From Dictyobacter kobayashii (GTDB taxonomy: Bacteria > Chloroflexota > Ktedonobacteria > Ktedonobacterales > Ktedonobacteraceae), in NCBI RefSeq assembly GCF_003967555.1, contig NZ_BIFS01000001.1, forward strand, positions 1,922,001 through 1,986,000: a DNA stretch of 64,000 bases, written 5' to 3'. The notes beneath the pieces are model-generated. The model was not told the DNA's origin. It saw only the letters and a program-made list of their open reading frames with translations, and ran no database searches. Positions 51,098 through 61,010 of the stretch are shown in pieces (the stretch's first letter is position 1; each line of letters begins with the position of its first letter). A program made the position numbers and the translations under genes.

Positions 51098-52144
51098 CTA
51101 CAATTGGCGTAAGAAGCGCAGATCATTGCCGGAGAAGAGACGTATTTCTCCGATACCATACTTCAACATTGCGATACGTTCAACACCCATACCGAAAGCA
51201 AACCCACGATATTTCTTGGGATCGTAGCCCACATTGCGTAATACATTGGGATGGACCATACCTGAACCCAGCACTTCGAGCCAACCGCTATATTTACAGG
51301 AGCGGCAGCCTTTTCCATTGCACAATCCACAGCTAATATCCACCTCAGCACTTGGCTCGGTGAAAGGGAAGTAGCTGCCTCTGAAGCGTAGACGTCGCTC
51401 TGGACCGAACATTTCGTGGGCGAAACGTTCCAGGCAGCCCTTCAAATCTGCCATGGTGCACACTTCGTCGATGAGCAGACCCTCAATTTGATGGAACATC
51501 GCCTCATGGGTGGCATCGATATCTTCATTGCGGTACACTTTGCCAGGGACCACGACCCGCACGGGGGGCTGATATTGCTCCATAGTTCGAATCTGCATCG
51601 GAGAGGTCTGCGTACGCAATAACACCTCACCAGGAGCAACCCAGAAGGTATCCTGCATATCACGTGCGGGATGATCGGTGGGAATATTGAGCGCCTGGAA
51701 ATTATGATAATCGGTCTCTACTTCCAGACCTTGTAGCACACTGAAACCCATCCTTACAAAGATATCAGTCACTTCTTGAATCGTGCGCGAAATGGGATGC
51801 ATTGTGCCAACCGGCAAGGCGCGACCCGGCAACGTCACATCAATGCGCTCCTTTTCCAGGGCCAGCATCAATTCCCGCTGCTCTAATTCCTCACGCTTCT
51901 CTTTCAGACTACGCTCTAACTCCGACTTCACCGCATTAATCTTCTGACCTACAACGGGACGCTCTTCTTTAGAGAGTTTTGGCATGACCGAAGAGAAATT
52001 CTTCAGTTCGCCACGATTACGTCCAAGATAGCGTGTATCCCAATCATCTAGCTCAGCAGATGTGTTGATCGGCTCCAGTTCCTCGATAGCCCGCACCCGC
52101 AGCATATCAAGTTGTCCGAGCAACTGTTCGAGTTGTCCAATCAT
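51098..52144 (-). CDS. pheS: Phenylalanine-tRNA ligase subunit alpha
   Basis: The catalytic class II subunit. The N-terminal coiled coil (LGQLDMLRVRAIEELEP) leads to the catalytic core, with motif 2 visible as HQIEGLLIDE and preceding TQTSPMQIRTM, and motif 3 as GFAFGMGVERIAMLKYGI. ATG 52144 lies eight bases after GGGAGG, directly after the T-box terminator; the frame is open into the leader but that part is regulatory RNA. Length 348 residues, normal. A CxxC-type stretch (CNGKGCRSCKYSG) near residue 295 is a normal feature of many PheS proteins. Confidence 0.97.
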   Translation of the reverse strand: MIGQLEQLLGQLDMLRVRAIEELEPINTSAELDDWDTRYLGRNRGELKNFSSVMPKLSKEERPVVGQKINAVKSELERSLKEKREELEQRELMLALEKERIDVTLPGRALPVGTMHPISRTIQEVTDIFVRMGFSVLQGLEVETDYHNFQALNIPTDHPARDMQDTFWVAPGEVLLRTQTSPMQIRTMEQYQPPVRVVVPGKVYRNEDIDATHEAMFHQIEGLLIDEVCTMADLKGCLERFAHEMFGPERRLRFRGSYFPFTEPSAEVDISCGLCNGKGCRSCKYSGWLEVLGSGMVHPNVLRNVGYDPKKYRGFAFGMGVERIAMLKYGIGEIRLFSGNDLRFLRQL

Positions 52145-52512
52145 ACAACCTCCCAAAAAATCAAAAAACCGACATTCGTCAACAGGGACGAAGTTGTCGG
52201 CGTAGCAAGCTCCGTGGTACCACCCGTATTGAATGATGAGTTCATAGTCTGACGCATCTAAAACATATAGATGCAGAGCAAATACAGCATGACCCAGCAT
52301 TCCACTCGGTTTGTCCAATAACGGTGACTATCCGGGGCTGTCTACTTTACATTAGTGTTCAACAGCCAGCTCTGGGGTGAACTTCAGCAAATCAACACGC
52401 AAAAGGGCTTACAGTCGGTGGCCCTCTCTCCCTGAGCGCATCTAGACGCTTACTCTCCCCATCATCGCTTTTCACTGCCTATTGCAGTACATTTTTTCTA
52501 CCATCTAGGATA
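52145..52512 (-). promoter_or_regulatory. T-box riboswitch with Phe (UUC) specifier upstream of pheS
   Basis: The T-box antiterminator core is at 52212-52225 (gggtggtaccacgg on the minus strand). A terminator stem (ccgaca...ttcgtc pairing with gacgaatgtcgg) and a T-run lie at 52163-52200, right before pheS. In Stem I, GGGG (52457-52460) can pair with CCCC (52374-52377), leaving the AGTA motif (52451-52454) opposite the triplet UUC (52379-52381), which is a Phe codon. Uncharged tRNA-Phe should switch the leader to read-through. Stem boundaries at the 5' end are approximate. Confidence 0.92.
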
Positions 52513-52573
52513 CCAGATTGGAGCACAAAAGTCTAGCGTAAGAATTCCACAACCTCATGCGATAAGGCGAGTT

Positions 52574-52632
52574 AACTATATTAACGGTGTATGACTGTCT
52601 GCGTTGCACAGTCATACACCGTTAATATAGTT
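52574..52632 (-). terminator. Perfect 25-base hairpin after the secreted-protein gene
   Basis: 25-base complementary arms (aactatattaacggtgtatg and on) with a 9-base loop, 53 bases past the stop at 52685. Probably the terminator of that gene, separating it from the pheS leader. Confidence 0.75.
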
Positions 52633-52684
52633 GGCACTCAAAGCGCTGGCTGATTACTGCATAACGGCAGCAATCAGCGAAGAT

Positions 52685-53694
52685 CTAAAAGTGCGCTCTC
52701 AACTTGAGGCGAGAGTGAGCGTGTGCGGGAACTGGTGGCTGCTTCACCTTCAATATCTTCGTTGGCACTGCTGCCAAAGGCATCGCCGGAGATATCGGAA
52801 CTGTTAAGGTAGCTGTATCATTTGCCGGATTTGTATCTTCATCATAACTCAGGGTAGCGGTGCTGGTCAGAGCAGGAACTGCACTATCCAATAAGTCTCC
52901 AGAAATCTGTAGTATTACTGTGCTATCACCCGGATGTAAGAGGACTGTATTATTATTTGTCGTCACAATCTCTAGCGGGCTGGCCACTCCAATATAGGTA
53001 GTACTCCACTGTTGATCTGTAGTACTCACATCCTCTAAGCCTGCGGGAAGCACATAATCAATGCCAAGATCCCCTGGCTGGAGCTGCACATCTGTATCCG
53101 AAACATTAGTGACACTCAAATTAAAAGTTATAGAGTCTCCGGAGCTCAACGGCAATGAATTATCTAAAGTCAAATTCATCGCCAGATCAACCGCTGGTGT
53201 AGTAACAGGTTTTGTAGGATTTGCATTTTTGGCATGATGTGACTTTATTTTCATGATTCTTGCATTATAGCTTGTTGGAGCAGCAGCGTGCACATGGCAT
53301 GAAAACAAAACACACTTGAAAGTTGGCTACCCAACAGGAAAATAAGCAGCAATATGGCTCTTACCAGAAACGTGAATACTTCTGGTGGCTCTTCGCACAT
53401 TCAATTTTTGCATTAAGGAACTCCTTTATTAATCAAACATAGAAAGTAAAATGTCGAAGAGTAAATACAGTGCTTGTATGGTAATTTGCATTTTTGGCAT
53501 GATGTGACTTTATTTTCATGATTCTTGCATATACGCTGTTGTGAAGCAGCAGCACGTGCATTATAGCTTGAGCCATGAATCATACAAAACACACTTGAAA
53601 GTTGGCTACCCAACAGGAAAATAAGCAGCAATATGGCTCTTACCCAGAAACGTGAATACTTCTGGTGGCTCTTCGCCACATTCAATTTTTGCAT
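52685..53694 (-). CDS. Secreted beta-domain protein (5' end broken by a degraded duplication)
   Basis: The body (52685-53308) encodes a DUF11/CARDB-like beta domain: AVDLAMNLTLDNSLPLSSGDSITFNLSVTNVSDTDVQLQPGD, then TATLSYDEDTNPANDTATLTV. This fits an exported protein. A proper start and signal peptide (RFWVRAILLLIFLLGSQLSSVFC) are found upstream at 53694 in a second copy of the same 5' region, which stops at 53413. The two copies share the signal peptide and the KIKSHHAKNAN region but carry many small deletions relative to each other. The gene is probably one intact unit in the organism, split here by the duplication. Confidence 0.65.
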
Positions 53695-53720
53695 TAAGGA
53701 ACTCCTTTATGTAATCACAA
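53220..53720. repeat. Imperfect direct duplication of about 240 bases
   Basis: 53220-53468 and 53485-53757 contain the same sequence in the same order (for example gcatttttggcatgatgtga, then cacttgaaagttggctaccc, then cattaaggaactccttta). The left copy lacks single bases at many places: ttaccag against ttacccag, cttcgcac against cttcgccac. An insertion of unrelated bases lies between them. Confidence 0.85.
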
Positions 53721-54132
53721 ACATAGGAGAGAGTAAAAGATGTGCGAAGAGTAAATAACAACCCAACCCATGAAAATCTTCTTTTCTACCTTCTCCTCCA
53801 CATAACACCTAATTACAGTATACACATCACATATTAACAATTATTTTGCATTTTTCACATAATAGATGTTTCCTGAACAGATAGCATTTTATAAGCGCAT
53901 GTATTCTTTAATACAATTAAGCGCCAAATGATTTTTAACACAATAAATGCTACAGATATAGAATAGAATGGCCTCCTATTTAAGGGAACCTGACACAAAA
54001 AATCATAGTGTGCAAAGGTATTGCAAGCACCAGAAATCAGGAAAAGGAGGGGAAGTGAGCGGCTATACCTGATAAAACACCGCAAAGATCTGCTAAATTG
54101 GGGGAAATAACAAAAAAATCCACCAAAATCGC
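53721..54132. other. AT-rich gap without recognisable features
   Basis: About 410 bases between the duplicated region and the tRNA-Pro promoter. Only short unsupported frames are present. No hairpin or repeat was seen. Confidence 0.5.
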
Positions 54133-54161
54133 TTGACTTGAATTTTTTTTTCTGCTATACT
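54133..54161 (+). promoter_or_regulatory. Sigma-70-type promoter of tRNA-Pro
   Basis: TTGACT at 54133-54138 and TATACT at 54156-54161, separated by exactly 17 bases, ending 23 bases before the tRNA. Confidence 0.75.
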
Positions 54162-54184
54162 TGTGCCTGTTCCAATGAGAACAG

Positions 54185-54258
54185 CGGGGTGTAGCGCAGC
54201 CCGGTAGCGCACTACAATGGGGTTGTAGTGGTCGGAGGTTCAAATCCTCTCACCCCGA
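54185..54258 (+). tRNA. tRNA-Pro (GGG anticodon)
   Basis: A full cloverleaf: the acceptor stem CGGGGTG pairs with CACCCCG, the D-arm is GCGCAGCCCGGTAGCGC, the anticodon stem CTACA/TGTAG encloses the loop ATGGGGT with anticodon GGG, and the T-arm is GGAGG TTCAAAT CCTCT. The discriminator is A and the CCA end is not encoded. Reads proline CCC/CCU codons. Confidence 0.95.
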
Positions 54259-54266
54259 CTAGAGCC

Positions 54267-54313
54267 AAGGTCTGAAACGTCTTCTTAAAGAAGCTTCAGA
54301 CCTTGTTTTTTTT
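54267..54313 (+). terminator. Intrinsic terminator after tRNA-Pro
   Basis: Stem aaggtctgaa / ttcagacctt, with further pairing inside (cttctt/aagaag), and an eight-base T-run. Confidence 0.92.
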
Positions 54314-54444
54314 GCTTTTTCCAAGCTAAACCCAACCTGATCAAACCACGTATGCCGACTAATTGATTTTTAAATAATATACCACTAAAAATGTTTCATA
54401 GATTGAGAGGTTCTATCTAAAGTAATGGTCATATCAAAAAAACA

Positions 54445-55515
54445 TCAGGATAGTTTTTTCCTGGCGGTGATCAGGGTAGCACCGGGGGTTAACAGGCGGT
54501 GCTGGTGTACCTGTTCCATGCCACATGAGAGCAGCCAGTCTTTAACTTCTGGAAAGGGATAGCAGGTGCCACCAACAACTTCCATAGTCATAGCCATCAG
54601 TTGTACCATGGTGTTGGCAAGCCGGGAGTAGGGCGTCTGGTTGGTGACCTGGTCAACAAAAAAGATTTGTCCACCTGGCTTAAGGGTCGCCACTACTTTG
54701 GCTAGCAGGGCACGATTCTGCTCGGGCTGCAAAAGATGGGCGATCTGAAAGTAAAGCGCGGCATCAAAGGTAGCGGGAAACGTTTGCTCAAAGGCGTCAC
54801 GCACAATGTCAGTACAGACAAAATGGATCCGTTTGGACAAGCCTTGCCGTTCCACGTTTTGCAAGCCGGCTTCAATACCAGGTTGAATATCTAGTATCGT
54901 GGCCTGAAGGCGTGAATATTTACGGCAGAGCATGGCGCTATAAGCGGCATGAGAGCCCCCGATATCCACCAGACTGCTGGCTCCAGCAGGCAACCGGATC
55001 TTGCGAATAACTTCTCCACCAAGCACGGTGGCTAACGCGGCCAGGCCCGCATAGTGACGTGCCAGTTGACGTTGCAATTCAGGATCGCTGGCATCTTCAT
55101 CGTAAGGCATACGCAATGAGGGTTGGTGAGTTCGAATAGCAGCTGGTAAATGCTTCCAGATGTCGACAATGTCCGGGCTATGCACAATATATGGAGCAAT
55201 AGAAGTGGGTGAGGATGTAAGCAGCCAGCGCCGTGTTACCCTGGTATTGCGATAGTGACCGCGATGCAGTTGAATATATCCAGCCGCCACCAGTACCTGA
55301 AGTAAAAGTACCAGCCCCTGCGGATGGCAGTCTAATTTCTCAGCCAGCGCGTCCAGCGTAAGGGGCTCATCCGCCAGGGTATCAAATAAGTTGAGCTCAC
55401 AGGCAGTAATTAATACCTGCGCGATACCAGGCACAAGTGGTGTGTCAAACAAAGGTACAGGTATTAAATTTAAGCGTGACAGAATATGGTCCAGAGGTGA
55501 TAAGCGTAATGGCAT
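54445..55515 (-). CDS. O-methyltransferase-like SAM-dependent enzyme with winged-helix dimerisation domain
   Basis: The N-terminal half is a winged-helix dimerisation domain (ACELNLFDTLADEPLTLDALAEKLDCHPQGL), as in plant-type and polyketide O-methyltransferases and CrtF. The C-terminal Rossmann half shows the SAM motif SSLVDIGGSHAAYSAMLCRKY, then IVRDAFEQTFPATFDAALYFQIAHLL and TLKPGGQIFFVDQV. The family methylates phenols, carotenoids or quinone precursors. It is 356 residues and lies 59 bases after a UbiA-type prenyltransferase on the same strand, suggesting they act on a common prenylated aromatic or isoprenoid product. The product is unknown. Confidence 0.85.
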   Translation of the reverse strand: MPLRLSPLDHILSRLNLIPVPLFDTPLVPGIAQVLITACELNLFDTLADEPLTLDALAEKLDCHPQGLVLLLQVLVAAGYIQLHRGHYRNTRVTRRWLLTSSPTSIAPYIVHSPDIVDIWKHLPAAIRTHQPSLRMPYDEDASDPELQRQLARHYAGLAALATVLGGEVIRKIRLPAGASSLVDIGGSHAAYSAMLCRKYSRLQATILDIQPGIEAGLQNVERQGLSKRIHFVCTDIVRDAFEQTFPATFDAALYFQIAHLLQPEQNRALLAKVVATLKPGGQIFFVDQVTNQTPYSRLANTMVQLMAMTMEVVGGTCYPFPEVKDWLLSCGMEQVHQHRLLTPGATLITARKKLS

Positions 55516-55574
55516 GCGTAGTACCTTTCATCAGGAACATTATCATCCATTCATTATTTACTAAGCCAGAAAGA

Positions 55575-56523
55575 TTAAACCAGGAAGATGCTGGTCAGCC
55601 AGCCACTGGCCAGTAGCAGACAGGTACAGACCACCAACAAGAAATAATGCCGGTAGTTTAATGGACGCAAGCCACGATACGACCAGCCAAACAGCCAAAC
55701 GACCAGCATGAAAACCAGTCCTAGCGTAGGCCAGATGATCCAGGCACGCATATTAACAACATTCATCACGGCAAAGATGATTACCAGCACCTCAGTAGCC
55801 AGGATAAGCAAAGGACAGGCCAGGCGGGTTCGTTGCTCTCCCAATACAACCGCCAGGGTACGTGCCTTGTTAGCCGCGTCTTCCGCGATATCAGGTAGCG
55901 AATTGGCAAGATTCAGAGCAATACCAAGCAGGGCAGCCACTGGAATCAAACATATGAGAGCAGGAGTGTAATGACCCACGCCCACAAAAGCATAGACGGG
56001 AATCAGGGCATCGCCAGCGCAAATACAATACCGCTCCATGGGGTTGATTTTAGTCCCAGGTTATAGCCTTGCCCCAATATAAGGTAGAGCACAGATAGCA
56101 ACAAGGCCAACCTGTTGAGAGGCAATAGCAACAAGAACATAATGGCGATCCATGCCAATCCAAAGAATAACGCCTCACGAGGCGTTACCAGCCCACGCGC
56201 AATTGGTTTCTGACGCTTACTTATTATATCCAGTTGCCGATCACAATAGTCATTGAGGACAGCGATAGAACATTGCATAGCTACGTGGGCGCCAATAACC
56301 AGGAGTAATGTGCTCCAGATCAGATGGGCCAGGCAGCCAGCAGGGCAAAAATAGTGACAGCCAGGGTATGTAACAAAACCGGTCCAGGATGGCAGAGCCA
56401 AAAAAAGCCCAGCGCTCTGGCGCCAGGCTGTCGCTGTTTCTGAGTTTCTATGGTGCGCCCCCTTAATCTGCCAACTCCACCAACACCACGACTATCCAGC
56501 AACCCATCATACATTCCAAACAA
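55575..56523 (-). CDS. UbiA-type prenyltransferase (two frameshifts in this sequence)
   Basis: An integral membrane prenyltransferase. The first Asp-rich motif is NDYCDRQLD followed by KRQKPIARGLVTPREAL; the second is NSLPDIAEDAANKARTLAVVLG. The N-terminal LCHPGPVLLHTLAVTIFALLA is also typical. The gene is split over three frames. One extra G on the + strand (C on the coding strand) at 56336-56338 and another at 56006-56008 yields about 315 residues with some eight membrane segments, a normal length. Start at 56523 is approximate; 56514 is an alternative. It joins an isoprenoid tail to an unknown acceptor, with the methyltransferase next in line. Confidence 0.83.
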
Positions 56524-56541
56524 AAATGGTAACGAGAGAGA

Positions 56542-57111
56542 TTACCATACTGGCAAACGATCTATGACAGCTTTATACCATTGATCGCGCATATCCGACC
56601 CTGCCACCGCTAATGTAATCCAGATACCAAGCAGAGTTCCCAGTACCCACAAAAACAGCATCATGGTATCAGCATTAATGCTGACCAATGCATGCCATGA
56701 AGAAATCATAAATAAGGAGAGTGGATCGTGTCCATTCCCAATCGGCAATACCGCGCGCACTGACGGTTGATCCAACATAATGCCTAGCATTGTAATAGTT
56801 GCCAGGGCGATAGCAGTTAACATCTCGGATAAAGAAGGTCGGAAATTCGCAAATGAGCGCACTTCCTGCTCGTTTACCTTTACTTGCTGGGCGCTTACAG
56901 CCACGCGACGCATGATATTCATGGTCAAATCTTCTGGTTCGCGCACCAACTCTATTCGATTAAGAGCCTGACTTATTTCCTCAAGTAAGAAATATTCACG
57001 GCAACAGGTAGAGCAGGTTGAGAGATGCAACTCTAGAGCGCGGGTCTGCTCCAGATTCAGCTGCTTATCAACATACAACTGTAATTGACGGGTTGCTTTA
57101 GCACAATGCAT
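56542..57111 (-). CDS. Anti-sigma factor with zinc-finger domain
   Basis: The N-terminal zf-HC2/ZAS domain carries Cys3 and a HLSTCSTCC motif, which in the family holds zinc and clamps the sigma factor. Two membrane segments follow (LTAIALATITMLGIML and LFLWVLGTLLGIWITLAV), so it is a membrane-bound anti-sigma factor. The start at 57111 follows GAGAGG by six bases, and lies just two bases after the corrected sigma-factor stop. This tight linkage supports a cognate pair. It is 189 residues. The signal that releases the sigma factor is unknown. Confidence 0.85.
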   Translation of the reverse strand: MHCAKATRQLQLYVDKQLNLEQTRALELHLSTCSTCCREYFLLEEISQALNRIELVREPEDLTMNIMRRVAVSAQQVKVNEQEVRSFANFRPSLSEMLTAIALATITMLGIMLDQPSVRAVLPIGNGHDPLSLFMISSWHALVSINADTMMLFLWVLGTLLGIWITLAVAGSDMRDQWYKAVIDRLPVW

Positions 57112-57113
57112 GA

Positions 57114-57748
57114 CTAACCTCTCGTTTTCCACTCTTGATCAAACGCCTCTAAACGCTCCTTCAGCAGATTCCTTGCCCGAAAGAGGTGCGTCTTTATTGT
57201 CCCGATAGCATAGTCAAAATCTCAGCCATTTCCTCGTAGGTCATTTCTTGTAAATGTCTTAACACTAAAACAACACGATACTTAGCTGGTAAAGTTGAAA
57301 TATGTTCTCGTACAATAGCCTGTCTGTCATGCGCCTCTAACTCATCACCAATGCGCTCATCGCTATCTACAGCCTCCGCCTGCATAGCAACTTGTAACGC
57401 ACTATCTCGTTTTCGTTGCTCTAATTGCTTTAAAGCGCAATTATAGGCAATACGATGCAACCATGTTGAGAAGCGTGCGTCTCCTCGGAAAGAGCGCAAA
57501 CCCTGCCATGCAGCAAGAAAGGTCTCCTGTGTGACCTCATTTGCCTCATCGTATTGCTGTAACATTCGATACACGAGATTGAAGACACGGCGCTGATGAC
57601 GCTGGACCAGAATAGCAAATGCATCCTGATCACCAGCCTGGCTCGCAACTACAAGCTCAGCATCATCCTGCTCAGCAGGTGCAGAAGCTATATTTGGAAG
57701 CGACATTCCAATACTATGTGGTGGCTGCAATAGATACTCACTCATCAT
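57114..57748 (-). CDS. ECF-type RNA polymerase sigma factor (frameshifted in this sequence)
   Basis: Region 2 is visible as RRVFNLVYRMLQQYDEANEVTQETFLAAWQGL and FSTWLHRIAYNCALKQL, and region 4 as LPAKYRVVLVLRHLQEMTYEEMAEILTM. The frame then ends early at 57194 in LSGQ. One extra G on the + strand (C in the coding strand) near 57208 restores PIGTIKTHLFRARNLLKERLEAFDQEWKTRG with a stop at 57114, completing the helix-turn-helix. The restored length is about 211 residues. The stop lies two bases before the anti-sigma gene. ECF factors redirect RNA polymerase to stress or envelope genes; the regulon is unknown. Confidence 0.88.
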
Positions 57749-57774
57749 GCTAGTTTAGAGAACAAATCAAATGG

Positions 57775-57802
57775 ATATGTTTCATTAATTTGACGAAACA
57801 TA
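57775..57802. promoter_or_regulatory. Inverted repeat in the sigma-factor divergent region
   Basis: atatgtttc at 57775-57783 and its complement gaaacatat at 57794-57802, 10 bases apart, in the gap between the sigma operon and the divergent membrane-protein gene. It could be an operator for either gene; this is untested. Confidence 0.4.
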
Positions 57803-57862
57803 TATCTCGGTTAACCGTATCTTATCATACAGAAAGATATCTGCATAAAGAGGTAGCCCGAA

Positions 57863-58354
57863 ATGTCATATAATGCCATCGTCCTTTTAATTGGCTGGCT
57901 AATAGCCCTGGCCATTTTCCTCGGATTTATTGTTTTATTGCGTTACATTCAACATCGTGAGCGTATGGCTATGATTAGCCGAGGACTCCATCCGAGGGAG
58001 ACACGTCGACAACGCCGCAATAGAGGCATCCTACGAGCAGGCTTAATTACCATGATGGTTGGACTGACTCTGCTGGTTGGTCTATATCCTGTTGGTTTTC
58101 TGCTGCCCAGCAATCTGGCTGCGACCCCACTACATATTGGTCCCTGGTTATTACCAGGTCTGATCCCATTTGGGGTGGGACTGGCACTCACAGGAAGCTA
58201 TTATCTAGAACAAAATTCACAAAGCGATACTGACGATGCTAAAGACGATGGCGATAAGCGGGAGATCCCAAAGTCATTCCTCTTAGCGAGCGTAAAGAAG
58301 GTCATCGAGACTGATACTGTGAGAAAGTTAGAGCCTGATAGTTGCGGTGAATAA
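57863..58354 (+). CDS. DUF6249-like membrane protein
   Basis: A 163-residue protein with three membrane segments: residues 6-26 (VLLIGWLIALAIFLGFIVLL), about 58-80 (GLITMMVGLTLLVGLYPVGFLL) and 92-112. A conserved-looking basic loop HRERMAMISRGLHPRETRRQRRNRG joins the first two and resembles DUF6249. The C-terminal 45 residues are charged and soluble. An AAAGAGG site precedes ATG 57863. It is divergent from the sigma factor operon, so it may be one of its targets. Confidence 0.72.
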   Translation: MSYNAIVLLIGWLIALAIFLGFIVLLRYIQHRERMAMISRGLHPRETRRQRRNRGILRAGLITMMVGLTLLVGLYPVGFLLPSNLAATPLHIGPWLLPGLIPFGVGLALTGSYYLEQNSQSDTDDAKDDGDKREIPKSFLLASVKKVIETDTVRKLEPDSCGE

Positions 58355-58457
58355 TGCGTATATACAACCCCTGCAAGGGAATTCTTTCATTATAAAAGCG
58401 CATCAGAAGACTCTGGAAGTATTTTTTTCCAATTCTCAGAAACTCGTATAAAAAAGC

Positions 58458-58486
58458 TTGACAGGAAAGCCGGTCAGTGTTATTAT
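58458..58486 (+). promoter_or_regulatory. Strong promoter of the rRNA locus
   Basis: TTGACA at 58458-58463 (perfect -35) and TATTAT at 58481-58486, with exactly 17 bases between, about 180 bases before the 16S rRNA gene. The 309-base gap from 58355 otherwise shows no gene. Confidence 0.82.
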
Positions 58487-58665
58487 CTCTCTTGCGCCAG
58501 ACAGTAAAGTCTGAGACGCATCCATAGCATATACAACTGCTTAAGAACATGAACAACTGAAGAGTGGTAAGGAAACAGAAAAACATAAGCCAGTCAATTG
58601 CTTTGATAAGCTTGTCATAAGATTGCATAGTAAATCTCTGCAGAGAGATTTGCATATATAAAATT

Positions 58666-60146
<1,481 letters not shown>

Positions 60147-60341
60147 GGGAGCTTTGATGAGGTCTTTCAATGAAAGACGTTTTATACTCATCCACCTCCT
60201 AGGTCGGTCTTACTTCACAGAGTAAGAGATCTAAACGAGCTTGTCAAAGATTGGCGTTTGACTGCTCCGCCTTACCACTCTTTAGTTGTTCAGGTTCAAA
60301 CAGCCACTATGTAATGGAGACCCATATATACCGCATAAAGC

Positions 60342-60415
60342 GGGCTTTTAGCTCAGGTGGTTAGAGCGCAGTCCTGATAAGACTGAGGTCCCTGGTTCGA
60401 GTCCAGGAAGGCCCA
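60342..60415 (+). tRNA. tRNA-Ile (GAT anticodon), copy 1, in the 16S spacer
   Basis: The acceptor stem GGGCTTT pairs with AAGGCCC, with the D-arm GCTCAGGTGGTTAGAGC, anticodon stem GCAGTC/GACTG and loop CTGATAA giving GAT, and T-arm CCTGG TTCGAGT CCAGG. The CCA end is not encoded. Two further copies lie at 60683 and 60805, identical over the whole 74 bases. Confidence 0.97.
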
Positions 60416-60418
60416 TAT

Positions 60419-60491
60419 GGGGACGTAGCTTAGTTGGTAGAGCGCCGCCTTTGCACGGCGGAGGTCAGGAGTTCGAATCTCCTCGTCTCCA
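60419..60491 (+). tRNA. tRNA-Ala (TGC anticodon)
   Basis: The acceptor GGGGACG pairs with CGTCTCC; the anticodon loop TTTGCAC gives TGC; the T-arm is AGGAG TTCGAAT CTCCT. It starts three bases after tRNA-Ile copy 1, the classic Ile-Ala pair of a 16S-23S spacer, yet here it is followed by 5S and not by 23S. Confidence 0.97.
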
Positions 60492-60525
60492 CTTCGGATT
60501 TTCTCATCCGCTTGTTTATACACGC

Positions 60526-60655
<130 letters not shown>

Positions 60656-60682
60656 TTGTATAAATTATAAAAAAAGAGATGC

Positions 60683-60756
60683 GGGCTTTTAGCTCAGGTG
60701 GTTAGAGCGCAGTCCTGATAAGACTGAGGTCCCTGGTTCGAGTCCAGGAAGGCCCA
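60683..60756 (+). tRNA. tRNA-Ile (GAT anticodon), copy 2
   Basis: Identical in all 74 bases to copy 1. It follows the 5S gene by 27 bases and is itself followed by a terminator. Confidence 0.96.
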
Positions 60757-60760
60757 CTTT

Positions 60761-60791
60761 AATAAGACGGCATTTGCTTGTCTTATTTTTT
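60761..60791 (+). terminator. Intrinsic terminator after tRNA-Ile copy 2
   Basis: Stem aataagac / gtcttatt, an 11-base loop, and a T-run. Confidence 0.88.
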
Positions 60792-60804
60792 CGCCCATAG
60801 CTAT

Positions 60805-60878
60805 GGGCTTTTAGCTCAGGTGGTTAGAGCGCAGTCCTGATAAGACTGAGGTCCCTGGTTCGAGTCCAGGAAGGCCCA
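60805..60878 (+). tRNA. tRNA-Ile (GAT anticodon), copy 3
   Basis: Identical in all 74 bases to the other two copies. It comes 14 bases after the terminator of copy 2, so it is either read through or has its own promoter; none is evident in the short gap. Confidence 0.96.
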
Positions 60879-60887
60879 CTTTTTTTG

Positions 60888-60920
60888 ATAAGACAGCACA
60901 GTTGCTGTCTTATTTTTTTT
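60888..60920 (+). terminator. Intrinsic terminator after tRNA-Ile copy 3
   Basis: Stem ataagacagca / tgctgtcttat and a T-run of eight bases. Confidence 0.9.
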
Positions 60921-60949
60921 GTGCTCCTACGGTGCTTGCTTGAAGTTTT

Positions 60950-60999
60950 ATAGAGTATGGTGGGGAGGTGGCGATTGCCATCTCCCCACCATACTCTAT
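60950..60999. terminator. Long hairpin between the tRNA cluster and coaX
   Basis: A stem of about 23 bases (atagagtatggtggggag and on, with one G-T pair) with a 4-base loop. It lies just past the expected coaX stop and is likely the terminator of that gene. Confidence 0.8.
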
Positions 61000-61010
61000 T
61001 ATGAAAAAGT

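Noticed and set aside
51098..52318. A longer PheS start in the leader region (to 52318)
   Set aside because: The extra 58 codons lie in the T-box core and terminator; a good ribosome site is present at 52144.
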